Source of the DNA: Nymphaea colorata
Lineage: Eukaryota > Streptophyta > Magnoliopsida > Nymphaeales > Nymphaeaceae
Reading direction: 5' to 3'
DNA length: 64,000 nucleotides
NCBI RefSeq assembly: GCF_008831285.2
Contig: NC_045149.1
Span: 14,224,629 to 14,288,628, forward strand
Positions 34,676 to 47,658 of this stretch are shown piece after piece (position 1 is the first letter of the stretch; each line of letters opens with the position of its first letter). The translations under genes and the position numbers were made by a program. The notes beneath the pieces are model-generated. The model made no database searches. It was not told where the DNA came from and saw nothing but the letters and a program-made list of their open reading frames with translations.

Positions 34676-34773
34676 CTTATGAACATGGGGAAGCTAACTA
34701 TAAAGTAAATTGCATAGAACAATGATCCCACTCTGTACATTGCTGAGCGATCTACAAACTCATGGTACGGGAA
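34676..34773 (-). pseudogene. CPI1: CPI1 single exon, copy B
   Basis: The same 98-bp exon as in copy A, with the reading frame and both splice sites intact (one synonymous difference at the start, ttcccg for tttccg). It again lies without any other CPI1 exon, so the exon was already isolated before the duplication. Confidence 0.85.
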
Positions 34774-36071
34774 CTGCAGATCATTCAACGTAAATGTGAG
34801 AATGGCACATAAAACTTTCTCTGGAAAAGGATTGAGGATAAAACACAGTAAGCAAGTTCATTGCCTCAACCTAATTTCAGATCAAAAACAGGCAGAAGAG
34901 AAAAATTTTAGTGCAGAATCCACTTTTACATTGGGTACCCGTGATTTATGAAGATGTTTCTGAACTTCCAAGTATAAAACATATGTTATACTAGTGGCTA
35001 AACAGACACAAATAAGGAACCAAAAATGACATAGGAACATGTGTTCAGCATAACCTTGGAGTTAGGTTGCTATCATTTAACTTTGATTAGATGGATGTAC
35101 AATAAGAAAGCAACCAGTCACAAACTGAAAAATTAACAGCAGCAGCGGCAAAACAGTACTAGTAGTAGTAATAGTCAACAAGTCATATATAGTAATGCTT
35201 GCAAAAGCACTAGCAGCAGCCGCAGAAAAACAAGAAAAAAACCTTGAGAGATCTTCAATGTACATTGGTCACTTTGAATTTTAAAACATAGATCAGAATA
35301 AGATTTTGATACTTTTCTACCTAATTCCTACTTGATGAGGTAAGTGGAGCAATGTTAGACTCATTGGTCACCTGTGCCAGCTGCCCGCCTCACTGTAATA
35401 AGTACGGTTTAGTAAAGTTTTTCCTAAAAAATTTGGTGTACGTTGAAAATTTACCAATATCAGGCAGTGAAATGCCACCACTTACATTCTTCATAAGTGG
35501 AGGCACCAACCTACTGCTACAGGCCATCCTTGTTACCAGAAGCACATACTTCGTTTGTGGAGATTTTCATGGCCAGGCTTATCCTACGTTAACTTAACTG
35601 TGGCAGATGTTAATGTTATTTTTTCCTTGCCTCTGCTACTTTTTCCCCATCACTTTGACACATATTGCTTCATGTCCATCTCCAGTTAAACCTGAAAGGA
35701 ACAATATAACGCACAAACAGTGCTGGTGGCCTGCTGATGACACATGTTTACTCTTAATCCACTGCTTTACCTAGAAACAGAAAATTAGTTTCTGTACTTT
35801 TTTATTATTCAAAAAATAATCAGTCAATGTAATGGAAAATTTTCCAAAGTAAATTTGTAAAGCTCTAGTAGGCCAACATAGTATGGATATTCTGAAACAA
35901 GAATTTGGCTTAAATGGAAACGTTGAATAGGTGGTTACAGATTATCTTGATAAGAAAATGTTGAAAATTAAGGGAGTTATTTGATTAAGCTCAGGGTTTT
36001 CTAATATTTTCAAGAGTTTTTGAAGAAGAAAACAACTAGTATTCGGAGTTCAAGGCCAGATATGACTTCTC
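34774..36071. other. Duplicated non-coding sequence, no gene recognised
   Basis: Counterpart of 24445-25742, with the same features and about the same open stretches. Nothing recognised. Confidence 0.4.
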
Positions 36072-36075
36072 AATG

Positions 36076-39000
36076 GGACCATGCAGTCTGCAGGAGTTGG
36101 AGTGCTTTCTGTGTTGAAAGATCCTCTAGCACTGGTAGGAACCGCATGCTTTCCTTCATATACTATGAGGGTGGTGGGAATGTTAAGTCTCCCTTCCAGT
36201 GGAATAACTATTTGTGCAAAGAACTTTCACTGAATGCAAGTGAAACCTGCCTTGTAGATGCATGTTTGTAAGTGGTAGGAAAGGCTTACAATCACCTATC
36301 AAAAGGGAAAGCTAGTACTTATATGCCATTGTTCTGCTTCATTTAGTTATTTCTTCTGGTAGTATTCTATAAAACCTAATCCTTGGAAGCTTATTTACTA
36401 TTTAGTGTGTAGAAGATGCGTCACTAAGGTTGTAAGCATGCAGTATCAACTGCTGACAGTATAGTTGCTTACATGTTCTTTTTTTCCTTCTATCCATCAG
36501 AAAGTTGCATTTGCATACACTCTATCAACTGTGTTTGTTGATATTTTTTCATTATGATCTTGGCAGTATTAAGAATTAATTGAATTAAAATGCACCTAAA
36601 GTAGGCTTGTTGGACTTCAGATGATTGTATATATGTCTTTTCTTGTTACGTGACTAATGTGGGTTCCAAAAAGAACCAGTTCTTCTGCTATCTGATTTTG
36701 GAATTTTATGCAAAAACAGAATGCTGAAAAATCTTCTGAGGACTCAGCAAAGGCTGATAGGAAAAATGACTTTCTTGTAAAAGAAGTGCAGGCAGAGCCT
36801 GACCTGAATCTGTCTATGAAGGTAAATGGAACAAGTAATTCAAATGAAGCTTTTACTCCAGATCATAGAAAATCATCTAAAATGACATTGGAAGAAGTAT
36901 CTTTAGGTAGTGACTGCCCAGAAATTAATGGACAGTCTGAATCTGCACATTTGTAACAGAACACAATTTCAGACATATCATTAGCTATACGCACAGGTGC
37001 TTTATTATCAGATACTGATAATGTAGATGGTGAAGCTAGACTAGCTAATAGTGCGAATGTTGTCAATGCAAGGGTGCTGAGTGAAGGGACTCCAGGGCAA
37101 AGTAATGAGGTTGCCTCAGGCACACCAGTAGTACCAAAAGATTTTGATAAAGACGTTGAAAAAGGAAATGCTGCCTCCAAGATGGCAGAAAACCAAATGA
37201 CTGCAAAGAGTGACAGCAGAATAGATCATGAACACAAAAATTGCGGAGAAGAGCCTTGTAGCACAGGTTTGGAGATGGGAGACAACAGGACTATTGGAAA
37301 TGGTGTCAACACAAAAGTAGTAGTGCTGAAGGCTCCAGGTGACAATGATAAGACTGTAATGCTCACTGAAGTGGTACAAGAAGTTCATGATTACAAAGAA
37401 TATGGAAAAGGACCTGCAGACACTGGTTTGGATAATGCACATAACCACATAAATGAAGACAGTCTCATTTCAAAGGGGATGATGCAGAATGCACCAGGGG
37501 ATAATAGCAAGATCATGTCTGGGAACTCACCAAGACCTAAATGTTATGATTACAAAGAGGGTGGAGAATGTCCGAGTATGGTTTCACTTCAGAGATGTCA
37601 GACAATCAAATAACTTCAAACAATCCTGCCACAAAAATGATGGTGCTGGAAGCTGCAGGGGATAACAGTGACATTGCATCAGGCAACTCAGTAGGACAAA
37701 AAACTTATGACTGCAAAGAAGGTGGAAGAATTCTGGCTGGTTCAGACACAGTCAGCAATGGTGTTATAATAGATATAGGTGATTTAAAAGTTGAAGAAGA
37801 GGCTGAAGAAAAAGAAGAAAGAAACACTGTAGAAGGAGGTGAAAATAACAAAGGAGTGCAGACGGATAGCCTGGTGCTTGCATAAATCATTAGTTTTAGT
37901 AATGGAGATGGAGAAAATGCTGATGAACGCAACAAATGTGCAGCAGAGGATGGAGATACTGTCCATGCAGATGAGACTAGTGATGATGAAAAAGCAATAC
38001 ATCATTCTTCGGAGACTTTGAAAGGGCTTGAACTGAATGGAGAACTGCGTGATGGAACATATTCAAATTCTTCTGTAAAGTCTATGGAGGGGGAGACATA
38101 TGATGATCAGCTGTTTAAAGTTTCAGAAGGCACTCATAGAAATCAAGTGAGTTCTTGTGCGAAGGAGGTTCCTGATGGTGGTGTTTTAGGGTCAAAGGTC
38201 CACAATTCCTTTGATAGTGGGATAAAGCATGGGAATAAGTCTGTCCGAACAGTCCATGACAATTCAACAAGCATGACATTGGGAAATACTGACCTATTTG
38301 TGCAGAAAAGGGCAGGACGTAGTAGTAAAAGGAACTCCAACAGAACCAGAAGATCTGAGAAAATGCATAGCAGATCAGGTGCAGCTGAAGTGGATGGTTC
38401 AAGAGAGGCTTGTGAAGCTGTTTGTAGCAGCAAACTCCAAGGACTGGCGCACAGAATTGAAGAACTTGAATCGGAGTTGAGAGAAGCAGCTGAGCTTGAG
38501 GTTGCACTTTATTCAATAGTTGCAGAACATGGAAGTTCAATACACAAGGTTCACACTCCAGCTCGCCGTCTTTCAAGGATGTATATTCATGCTTACAGGA
38601 ACTGGTCTAAAGAAAAGAGGGCCAGTGCTGCAAGAAGTATGGTTTCAGGACTAGTATTGGTTGCCAAAGCATGTGGAAATGATGTTGCAAGGTAAGAAAA
38701 GCCTGTTCAACTTTACCCTTTGTAAGTTAAAAGTTTATTTTTTGTAACCTCCAGCTTTAATTACCATGCCACAATGATTGTAACCTCTAGCTTTAATTAC
38801 CATGCCACGATGACCTTCCTTTATCTTCATCAGGTCTTCTATTTGAGACATCCATATAAATTAACAAGAATGTCCTGCCCGTAGGTTAGACTTCTAGGAG
38901 TACTTGTATCTGAGAATCAGAAACTTTTCTATGTCTACTTTTAGACCTTTTTACTGGTTTTGTTGTGATGGATGAAAATATCCTTATTCATCTTTGAGCG

Positions 39001-39939
39001 AGCTGAGATGAAGGGAACCTTGATATCTTTTCAAAAGCTGACCTGGATTTATTTTGTATTTTTCTCATAATCATTCCTTCAATGATACTTGTCAGTGGAG
39101 GACAATTAAGATTATGATGCTTTCCGTTAGAGTCTAGACAGACCGTAAATGCAAAGTTTCTGTGATTCTAATGTGCAAAGAAATTTCCTTTTGGCCCTTC
39201 ACAGACCTTGACATTATATATGCAATATCCTGTTGATGAGAAAAATGTTCAACTGAGAAAATTTGTTGGAAAGATGTCAAATTCAGCAGCTGATCTGGGA
39301 GGAAGCTTCTCAATTAGCCTGTGGAAGAAGGCATTCCAAGGTGCCTTTGAAAGGCTTTGTTCTGTTAGAGCAGCAGGCCATGAATGTGGGTGCTTGCCAC
39401 TTCTGGCAAAATTGGTGAGCTTGTCATTTTCAACATGTGAATAAGATTGCATTCCTTTACAGGTGATAATCCTGTTGTCGCTGGCTTCTGAAGAAGCACG
39501 TTCTCCAGAAAGATTAAAGGGTGCATTCTTCAGTTTGACCATTCTAATAGCTGGTTTTGATCAAAATGTGTATGTTGTCCTTTTTATGTTTTTGTGTGAT
39601 GCAAGTACGAAGGAGTTTAGGGGTGAATTTTAATTAAAATATTCAAAGTTTATTTGCCATTAATTTGGCATAAGAATTGTTACTTGACAGGATAAATTGA
39701 CATCTCCAAATCAAAAGAACTTATTCAATTGTTTGTTGATCTTTTCCTTGAACTTATATTGTCAGGTCATGGAACAATGTGTGGTTTGGCTGGATATAGC
39801 TATGTTCAATACCATTCTGCGTGAATCACCTGATGGCATTCCAACTGATCCTATCTCTGATCCAATTATTGGTTTCAAGGTTCTTCCAATTTCACCTGGG
39901 AGTCTGAGCTTTGGTGTGGGTGTGCAGTTGAAAAATTCT
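36076..39939 (+). pseudogene. gar2-like nucleolar protein gene, copy B, broken
   Basis: Exon-like blocks on the plus strand: about 36080-36268 (donor gtaagt), 36720-38691 (acceptor aaaacag, donor ggtaag), 39205-39414 (donor gtgagc) and 39766-39939 (acceptor gtcag, donor gtacgt). The second block ends with LESELREAAELEVALYSIV, the motif HGSSIHKVHTPARRLS and SGLVLVAKACGNDV. The third has ISLWKKAFQGAFERLC and AAGHECGCLPLLAKL. The fourth has VMEQCVVWLDIAMFNTILRE and SDPI. These match, from memory, plant proteins annotated as gar2-like nucleolar proteins (Arabidopsis At2g42320 type), function unclear. Lesions: TAA at 36954-36956, a frameshift near 37570, TAA at 37883-37885, loss of the exon expected between the second and third blocks (the phases no longer match), and no final exon. 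Not a functional gene. Confidence 0.8.
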
Positions 39940-42180
39940 GTACGTAATGTTTTTATGTTTGGTTCTGTATTCAATTGCTGACGGACATTTTTCCTGTTTG
40001 TATTCAATTGCTGACGGACATCTGATTCCATGTAAGCTTCCTTTTGGGATAAATAGTGGAAAAGTGAAAAGAAACAAATGATTAAATTGTGAAATAATTG
40101 ACACTTAATTGTAAGAACTTCTACCTGTCAGGGTATATATCTGAAATAGAAGTCAAGGCTAAAGGAAGCTTTAGAATTTCAGGCTTTGAATGTGTTTCCT
40201 CAGGGATTGATAACTGTAGTTGCTAATTAACGATGCAATCAAGCAGATATAGTCAAATCTAACCTTTTTTCTGTTCTAAATCTTTGGTGTCTTGAAGAAT
40301 ATCTTAGACTCATTTGGGAAATCACCCGACTTTCTTTGAAAATGTAGTATTCAGAGCAATTGAGAACATGCATATTCACCCAAAGAAGTTCTAGGTGGGT
40401 ACTGACTCTTCACAAAATGAGAGGTGTGGGCCATTGTTGACTACTTGATTGCTTTCTAGTGGGAACAACCAAAAGTAGTATCTACACCTTTCAGCAAAAA
40501 CTATTAGTTATTAGATTCGAGTACTTCTTGAAGTTCTGCACTTTGAGCTTGAGCTTTTTAAGTAGTTATTCGTGGCTCCAAAAAATTGACTTCAGGATGC
40601 TTCTTTCAGGAAGATGGTGGCAAACATTTTAAAGACCGTTACTGGGTAAAGGTCAGTGTCTTATCCTGCTAAACTCTTAGAACCTGATGATGTAACAATC
40701 TGTACGTAGATGATGCCTTGTAGGAATTTGAAACTGTTTTTATCCTATCAATGATAGTCATTTAGTTTATGAGATTGACAGAAATTCTTGGACAAATTGA
40801 CACTTCAAACATTTAACGAGTGATGAAGATTCACTTTTTGGCAATGCCTCTATGCTTGACATAACATGAAAACACAAGAGACAATGAAGATAGCCACAGC
40901 ATGATCTGTTTTGCATATAGGATTGTCGTAGGTAATGATATTAAGAAAAGACCTTTCTCAGTTGCTCTGTCCATTTTGTGAAGGTTCTTTTCTTGATTAA
41001 ATGAATGAGGCAGAAAACCCAAGGCTATTGAAAGTTGAAACAAATTCTTCATTATTTACAATGTATGATTTTGGCTTATTTCTAACATGAATACTTAGTT
41101 TCTTGAAAATATTATTCCAAAAGTTGTCCTTGTTCTGGGTGATGGATACTGACTAAATAATATCATGCATATGTGAATGCTGCTAATCATATGTCTATAT
41201 ATTTGTTCTAAGTCCAATTCAGCTATAATTAACTTTTTAAAATTGAAGGCAATGTGAACTATGATGAATTCCTGATATGTCATTTAGAGTGGCCAATCAG
41301 TTGATCTCCTTTATGATGCTCATTGCAAGTTTGATGCTCCTTGTTCTTTTGGTATGCAGAATGCTGCTGAAGCCAACATATTGATTTGGTCCACCACAAT
41401 TTGAGCACCCAGATTTTTGTAATTGTCACTCTGTCTTAACCACCTAATTTTTGTACTATAACTCTGTGGCAGGCCAGTGTGTGGATTTCAATATTTAGTT
41501 ATGTTGGCAATTATTTCTGGACTCACTATTTCTTCACCGTTCTTGGAGCATCCTCAGGGAAATTTGAGTACTCTGCCCTCAAGACTGAACATACCTTTAA
41601 GGACAGGATCTGAGAACCGTGTCCATCACATGTTTTTTTAGACATCTTGTATTCTTGATCTCATAATCTGAGATTTTCTCCTAACTGGGATGTCAATTAT
41701 TTCAAGGATCACATGATAAATCCAGCCTCAACCCAGTGTCTGGGCATAAGAAATTTAGCATTCCCATGACGATTGGAATTTGATAGTGAATGTAATTGAT
41801 TATCTAGTAAGCTTATGATTGGCTCCTTAAGAACACAAATTGGCTCCATCTTGAGCTTCTGTTCCTTGTGTCTTTGTGCTTATGCTTGTTGAGGTGCCGT
41901 GTTCTGCTCAAGTAGTTACGAGTATCATCTTTATTAAAGTACTTTTAGTTACCTATATTGGCTCATTCAAGACTATTACTTTCAAAGCCATCTAAAGTTC
42001 TAAACTAGGTACAGTTTACTCCTAGGACTGCGTTCAAGTCAATTTCAACTTTCATGAAGTAATCCAATGAATTATGGATGTTTTGTTTTCTTTTTGTAAT
42101 TTTATTTGCATCATCTCTGCTAGTTACTCAAATTTTAGGTTTTGCAACATTAGGATCTTCGAATTGTCATCCAGTGGTCG
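39940..42180. other. Intergenic or intron-like, no gene recognised
   Basis: The missing last exon of the gar2-like family would be expected here, but no matching reading was found on the plus strand. A short 25-bp direct repeat (ctgtattcaattgctgacggacat) lies at 39965 and 39999. The satellite begins at about 42181. Confidence 0.4.
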
Positions 42181-42281
42181 TTCATTACACATGTAATAAC
42201 AAGTGAAACACATTAGATTAAATCTAGGGGAGCAAATTAACAACTTGAATCTTATTCATTCTCATACAAACTTGTGATTTC

Positions 42282-42504
42282 TGTAGAAACACGATGTAAT
42301 GTGGAAAAACCCTCAACAAGAGGGAAAAAACCACGGATGAGGAGGAACTGGTGCCCACTAGCAACCAGACTCTCTCTCTCTTAAGATTTCATTAACACAC
42401 TTAAAATTAGGGTTACAATCTTTAAGTAAGGCCCAACAAGGGCTATACAATGGATCGGTATGGACCCAGACCCGGTCCCGAGACCTATCTAACATGCTTC
42501 AACA
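42282..42504 (-). repeat. 3' LTR of copia element 2
   Basis: 223 bp, tgtagaaaca to cttcaaca. It is followed on the inner side by the polypurine tract, which in minus orientation reads ttgagggggag. Confidence 0.93.
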
Positions 42505-45500
42505 CTCCCCCTCAAGTTGGGCATACATATCAAACATGCCCAACTTGGATACATTTCTCTCGAACGAAGTTGAAGATAGAGCTTTCGTCAGAACATCAGC
42601 GGTTTGGTCTTCAGACTTCATGTATGGTAAGATTAACTCTTTAGCATCAATCCTCTCACAAATGAAGTGACGATCAATCTCAACATGCTTTGTTCTGTCG
42701 TGAAGTACAGGGTTGTTAGCTAAGTTGATTGCAGACTTATTGTCATAGTACATCTTCATAGGACCTTCAAACTCTATTCCGATATCAATCAGCAATATTT
42801 TCAGCCATAGTAACTCTGACACTCCCATAGCAATGACTCTATACTCTGCCTCAGCACTACATCAAGAACACACATCTTGTCTCTTGCTCCTCCAGACGAC
42901 AAGGTTCCCCCCCAAGTAGACACAATACCCTGTGGTAGACCGTCTATTATAAGCACAACCTGCCCAGTCTGCATCAGAATACCCCTCGATCTCTACAGTC
43001 TCTTGTTTCACATACAAGAGTCCCTTGCCCGGATTTCTCTTCAAATAGCACAATATTCTGTCTGCAGCCTTCAGGTGTGCATCAGTAGGTGCATGCATGA
43101 ATTGACTGAGTACATTCACCGCAAAAGTAATATCTGGTCTCGTGAGGGTAAGATAAATCAACTTTCCAACCAGACATTGATATCTTCCCTTAGCTTCTTC
43201 ACAGAGCAGCTCTCCATCTCTAAGGCTCAACTTATGTCCAGTATGAAGTGGGTAGAAGCGGGTCTACACCCCAGTTTACCAGTCTCCTCCAACAGATCTA
43301 ATGTGTATTTCCTTTGGTTTAGCGCAAGGCCAGTACTAGATCTAGCAATCTCAATACCAAGAAAATACCTCAGTTTGCCAAGATCCTTGAGATCAAATTC
43401 AGCAGCTAGTAACACTTTTAACTTGATGATCTCCTCCTCATCATCTCCTGTGACAATCATGTCATCCACATAGACAAGTAAAAGAGTGACCCTGCCCTCC
43501 TTTTTCTTTACAAATAGAGTGTGGTCTCCATTCCCTTGATTGTACCCATGATGTTGCATCACTCGCCTGAGACGTTCGAACCATGCTCTGGGTGACTGCT
43601 TGAGGCCATATAAGGCCCTTTTTAGCTTACAGCATTTTTCTGGTTCTTCATATCCTGGGGGCATATGCATATACACTTCTTCTTCAAGTTCACCGTTAAG
43701 GAAAGCATTCTTAACATCGAGTTGGTACATCCTCCACCCCTTCATCACAGCTATGGACATCACAACTCTAATTGTCTTCATTTTCGCAATTGGAGCAAAA
43801 GTCTCTAAGTAATCAATCCCACATTTTTTTACTAAACCCCTTGGCCACAAGACGAGCTTTATATCTTTCAACACTTCCATCTGGTTTGTACTTAATGGTA
43901 TACACCCACTTGGACCCAACCAAATGAGCTGCGTTAGGAATCTTCACAACTTCCCATGTCATGTTTCTTCTAAAAGCTTCCATTTCTTCTTTCATAGCAT
44001 CAGCCCACTTGGAATTACTTTGAGCTTCGACAACGGTCCTTGGAATCACAGCCAAAGATAGAGAAGATATAAAACACTTGTAATCCTTGCTCAGTCTAGA
44101 ATAAGATACAAAATTACCAATCGGGTGTTGAGTACATGACCTGACAACCTTTCTTAGGGCAATGGGAAGTTCCTCATTTTCTTTTTCAACCCCATCTTGA
44201 GACTTCAAGGTAGGACTTGGTTCATCTAGGGGAGGAATAGCATTGGAATTGGAAGTAGACCTCACACCACAAGTCACCTCCTTTGTCCGAGTACCCCGTC
44301 TAGAGTAGACCTGTCCAAACAAGTGATGACCTTCCTTCTCAGTTTTGGTGGAACACCCTTCCTCCTTCTCAGGCACATCAACAACAGTGATAGGTGCTTC
44401 TCTCTTGTAATCCAAAAAATCTGTAAATTGAATAGGTGCTTCTCTCTTGACTCTGAGAATACTCTTCCCTAACCACAGACTTCTACCCCTGAAGAGGATT
44501 CTCACAAAAGTAAGAGGCATGTTCCAAGAAGGTAACATCCCTCGTAACATAAACTCGACCCGTGGTAGGATCAAGACACTTATACCCTTTCTGAGTAGAA
44601 GAATACCCAACAAACACACCCTTGATAGATCGGGGATCAAGTTTCTTAACATTGGGACTGTGGTCATGAATAAAACACACACTTCTAAAAACATGAGGGG
44701 GGAGGAGAAAAGGTTAACGACTTCCCGGAAGTAAAGAATGGGGAGTCCGACCACTCAGTACACGACTGGGCATGCGGTTGATGAGATATGCACTAGTAAG
44801 AACTGCATCACCCCAATAGTGTTTGGGAAGATTTCTCTGAAACAAGAGGGCCCTGGTGACATTAAGGAGTTGGTGATTCTTCCTCTCAGCCACCCCGTTT
44901 TGTGGGGGAGTATAACTACATGACATCTCATGAACAATCCCCTTTTTCGAAGGAAATCCTCAACTGAGTGACACACGTACTCACGGGCATTATCTGCCCA
45001 GAAGGTTTTAACATTTCCACCATATTGATTTTGTACAAGTAGAATGAAAGTTTCTATGATATGAGGTACCTCACTGCGATCTTTTAATAAGTACACAAAG
45101 GTGGTTCTAGAGAAGTCATCAATGAAAGTGATAAAGTATTGAAAACCCTGACGGGTATAAATTTCCGAAGGCCTCCACACATCCGAGTGCACCAAGGAAA
45201 AAGCTTCATTAACACAACTAGTAGAAATAGGGTACGAAGCCCTCACATGTTTGGCAAACTGACATACATCACATGAAATCAAAGACAAATTCAGATTGGA
45301 ACACAAATCGGGAAACAACTGTTTCAAAATCCCAAAAGGTAAATGCCCAAGGCGTTCATGCCAATACAAGAAGGACTGAAGACAATCTTCTCTTCTCTTT
45401 TCTATCGTGCTGATCGCTGTCATAAGAGCTGTGGCCACGTGTACGGGAAGCCGATATAGGCCATCAGACGCCAAACCAATTCCAATCTTCTTCCCTATCA

Positions 45501-46916
45501 CCAAGTCCTGCAAGACACAACGATTCACAGAAAAGATAAGTTCACAATTCAATTATTTAGTAAGTTTACTAACTGACAAGAGATTTAAGGGAAGCTGAGG
45601 GACATGTAATGCTCCTCACACATGAAATTTGTCTAACAAGGACAGACTCCCTTCTCCAGCCACAGAGGTAGAGGAACCATCGGCAAAATATACTCGTTCC
45701 CTTCCAGAAGCCAACTTATACTCATGAAACAATTTAGGGTTACCTGTCATGTGGTGAGTAGCACCACTGTCAACAATCCATTCTCCCAAGCAGGAATTAC
45801 CTTTATCCCCTACAATGGCAAGAGCATGATTAGCATTCATCTCATCTGATGTCTGGGCATGATTGACGTCGATCCGACCCAAATAAGCCCGCAGTTCACG
45901 AAGCTGTTCAGCAGAAATGGAGAACTTGCCTCCACTAGATTTGGTATCCTTCGACACAGGTGTCTATTCACTAGAAGATCTCGCCCGGTTACCCCTTTTT
46001 TCTGGGTGAAGATCCCAACAGAAATCCACAGTATGGCCAGTCTTCTTACAGTGAGTGCATCTACGAAGAGGTTTGGGAGCACTTCCAGAACCACGTCTAA
46101 CAAGTGCAGATCTCTCATTATAGGATATGTGATCCCTCTTTCCCCCAGGGGTAACAAGCCTTCTCTATTCTTTAGCCTCAACACGGGAGTAAACATCTTC
46201 AATACTGCAGGATTCTTCAGAGTTAAGAATCTGACTCCTGATATTTTCAAATTCATCATTTAGTCCTGCTAAGAACAGGAATATCCTATTCTCGCACTCT
46301 TTGGCAACATACTGCATCTGGTCGTCAGGACAGTGCCAAGTAGCCTCAGAATGGTAGTCAAGATCCTCCCATTTGGATTTTAGAGCTCTATAGAAATCTG
46401 CAACTGAGAGATCCCCTTGCCTGAGAGCATACACATCCTTCATCAGTTGATACACACGAACCTTCCTCTTCTTCTGGCCATACATCTGTTCCAAAATAAT
46501 CCACATATCTCTCGCAGTACGAAGAATGAGAGATTGAATATCAGACGACACTGAATTAACAATCCAAGTTTTCACTTGGTTGTCCTCAAGAAACCAAGTA
46601 TCCCAACCATACTGTTTGCAGCAGGTTCAACTTTACTCCCATTCACATATGCAATACGGCCTCAACCAGCTATGCCCATGGTGATGGCGGTAGACCACTT
46701 AAGATAATTGTCCTTGGTAAGACGAATGGTAGTGACTTGAACAGGAATGCTCTCGGTTCTATAAGCCCCGATTTCAGTTTGGTCATTGTTGATGGTTGAA
46801 GAGGAAGACGCGGCCATGACCACGGACCCAACCCTGCAACGATAACCGGAACAGCACCAGCCAGCAACCAAAAAGGGCACTAACGACAACAACCAAAAGG
46901 GCACTGGCGGATGCAA
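42499..46916 (-). pseudogene. Copia element 2 gag-pol, broken
   Basis: Domain order on the minus strand: gag (46916 to about 46165, including LTKDNYLKWSTAI), protease WIVDSGATHHMTGN (about 45770), integrase zinc motif HERLGHLPFG (about 45360) and core (about 45200-44720), reverse transcriptase YVDDMIVTGDDEEE (about 43440-43480), and RNase H ending in YDNKSAINLANNPVLHDRTK (about 42730). The frame is broken into at least eight pieces by stops and frameshifts at about 46600, 45960, 45560, 44930, 44750, 43830, 43235 and 42860. A zinc knuckle is recognisable only in disturbed form near 46040. It cannot produce its proteins, though its RNA could be mobilised by a related element. Confidence 0.92.
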
Positions 46917-47039
46917 GTGGCACGGGAGAAAAAAAAAGGTTCACCGGCGGCAGCAAGGGGCACGACAGACCTGGAAGGCGATGCCTGGCACCGGTGGTAG
47001 GTCGGACGGAGCAGACAGGCGGAGTAGACAGGAATGAGT

Positions 47040-47345
47040 AGCGTCGGGTGGAGCAGACAGGTCGGGCGGAGCAGGGAGTGGCGTCAGGCGGAGCAGACAG
47101 GAATAGCGTCGGCCTGGACAACAACAGAGGGCACGAGAACGTCGGGCGGAGCAGAGGCAGGCGACGGCAATGTCGGGCGGAGCAGAGCCAGGCGACGTTG
47201 GGCGGAGCAAAGGCAGGCGACGTCGGACAGAGCAGAGGTAGGCGATGGCAATGTCAGGCAGAGCAGAGGCAGGCGACAGCAATGTCGGGCGGAGCAGAGG
47301 CAGGCGACGTCGGCTGGAGCAAAGGCAGGCGACGTCGGATGAAGC
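47040..47345. repeat. 25/31-bp minisatellite in the leader of copia element 2
   Basis: Between the primer site and gag, a GC-rich unit gtcgggcggagcagaggcag plus gcgac (25 bp), sometimes extended by ggcaat (31 bp), repeats about eight times from about 47140, with looser copies from 47040. Long open frames on both strands here are a product of the repeat and not genes. Confidence 0.85.
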
Positions 47346-47645
47346 AGAACACCAACAACAGAGAGTTGAGCGGAGCTGGTAGACAGCGTCGGAACTCCAC
47401 GGCAGAGGCGGAAGCTCAGGCGATGGGTGACGACAAAGTTTCACAGAGTGGCACCAGAACGGACTCCGTCGGGGGCATAAACCACAAACGACGACGGTGA
47501 ATCTGGCAGACCTTGCCGGAACTCACGACAGAGGAAATACAATGTCAGGCAAGGGTGGAGAGCGATGCAGCCAGGTGGTGGTGGCGGCGGCAGCAGCGAG
47601 TTATGACTGGAACTCCAAGACCGCCAAAAAACTTTCCCACTCGTT

Positions 47646-47658
47646 GGCTCTGATACCA
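47646..47658 (-). promoter_or_regulatory. Primer-binding site of copia element 2
   Basis: The minus strand reads tggtatcagagcc directly beside the 5' LTR, a 13-base match to the initiator tRNA-Met 3' end. Confidence 0.93.

Larger units (their letters stand above)
34326..37967. repeat. Segmental duplication, copy B (uninterrupted)
   Basis: It matches copy A (23999-25747 joined to 31197-33087) with few substitutions. At 36072-36082 it keeps the pre-insertion site of the copia element, so the duplication came before that insertion. The start-to-start distance between copies is about 10.3 kb, of which about 5.45 kb is the later insertion. Confidence 0.93.

Noticed and set aside
47034-47500. Long open frames on both strands (up to 167 codons)
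   Set aside because: They run across the 25/31-bp GC-rich minisatellite of the copia leader. The absence of stops is due to the repeat composition, and the readings are low-complexity Arg/Gly or Pro/Leu.
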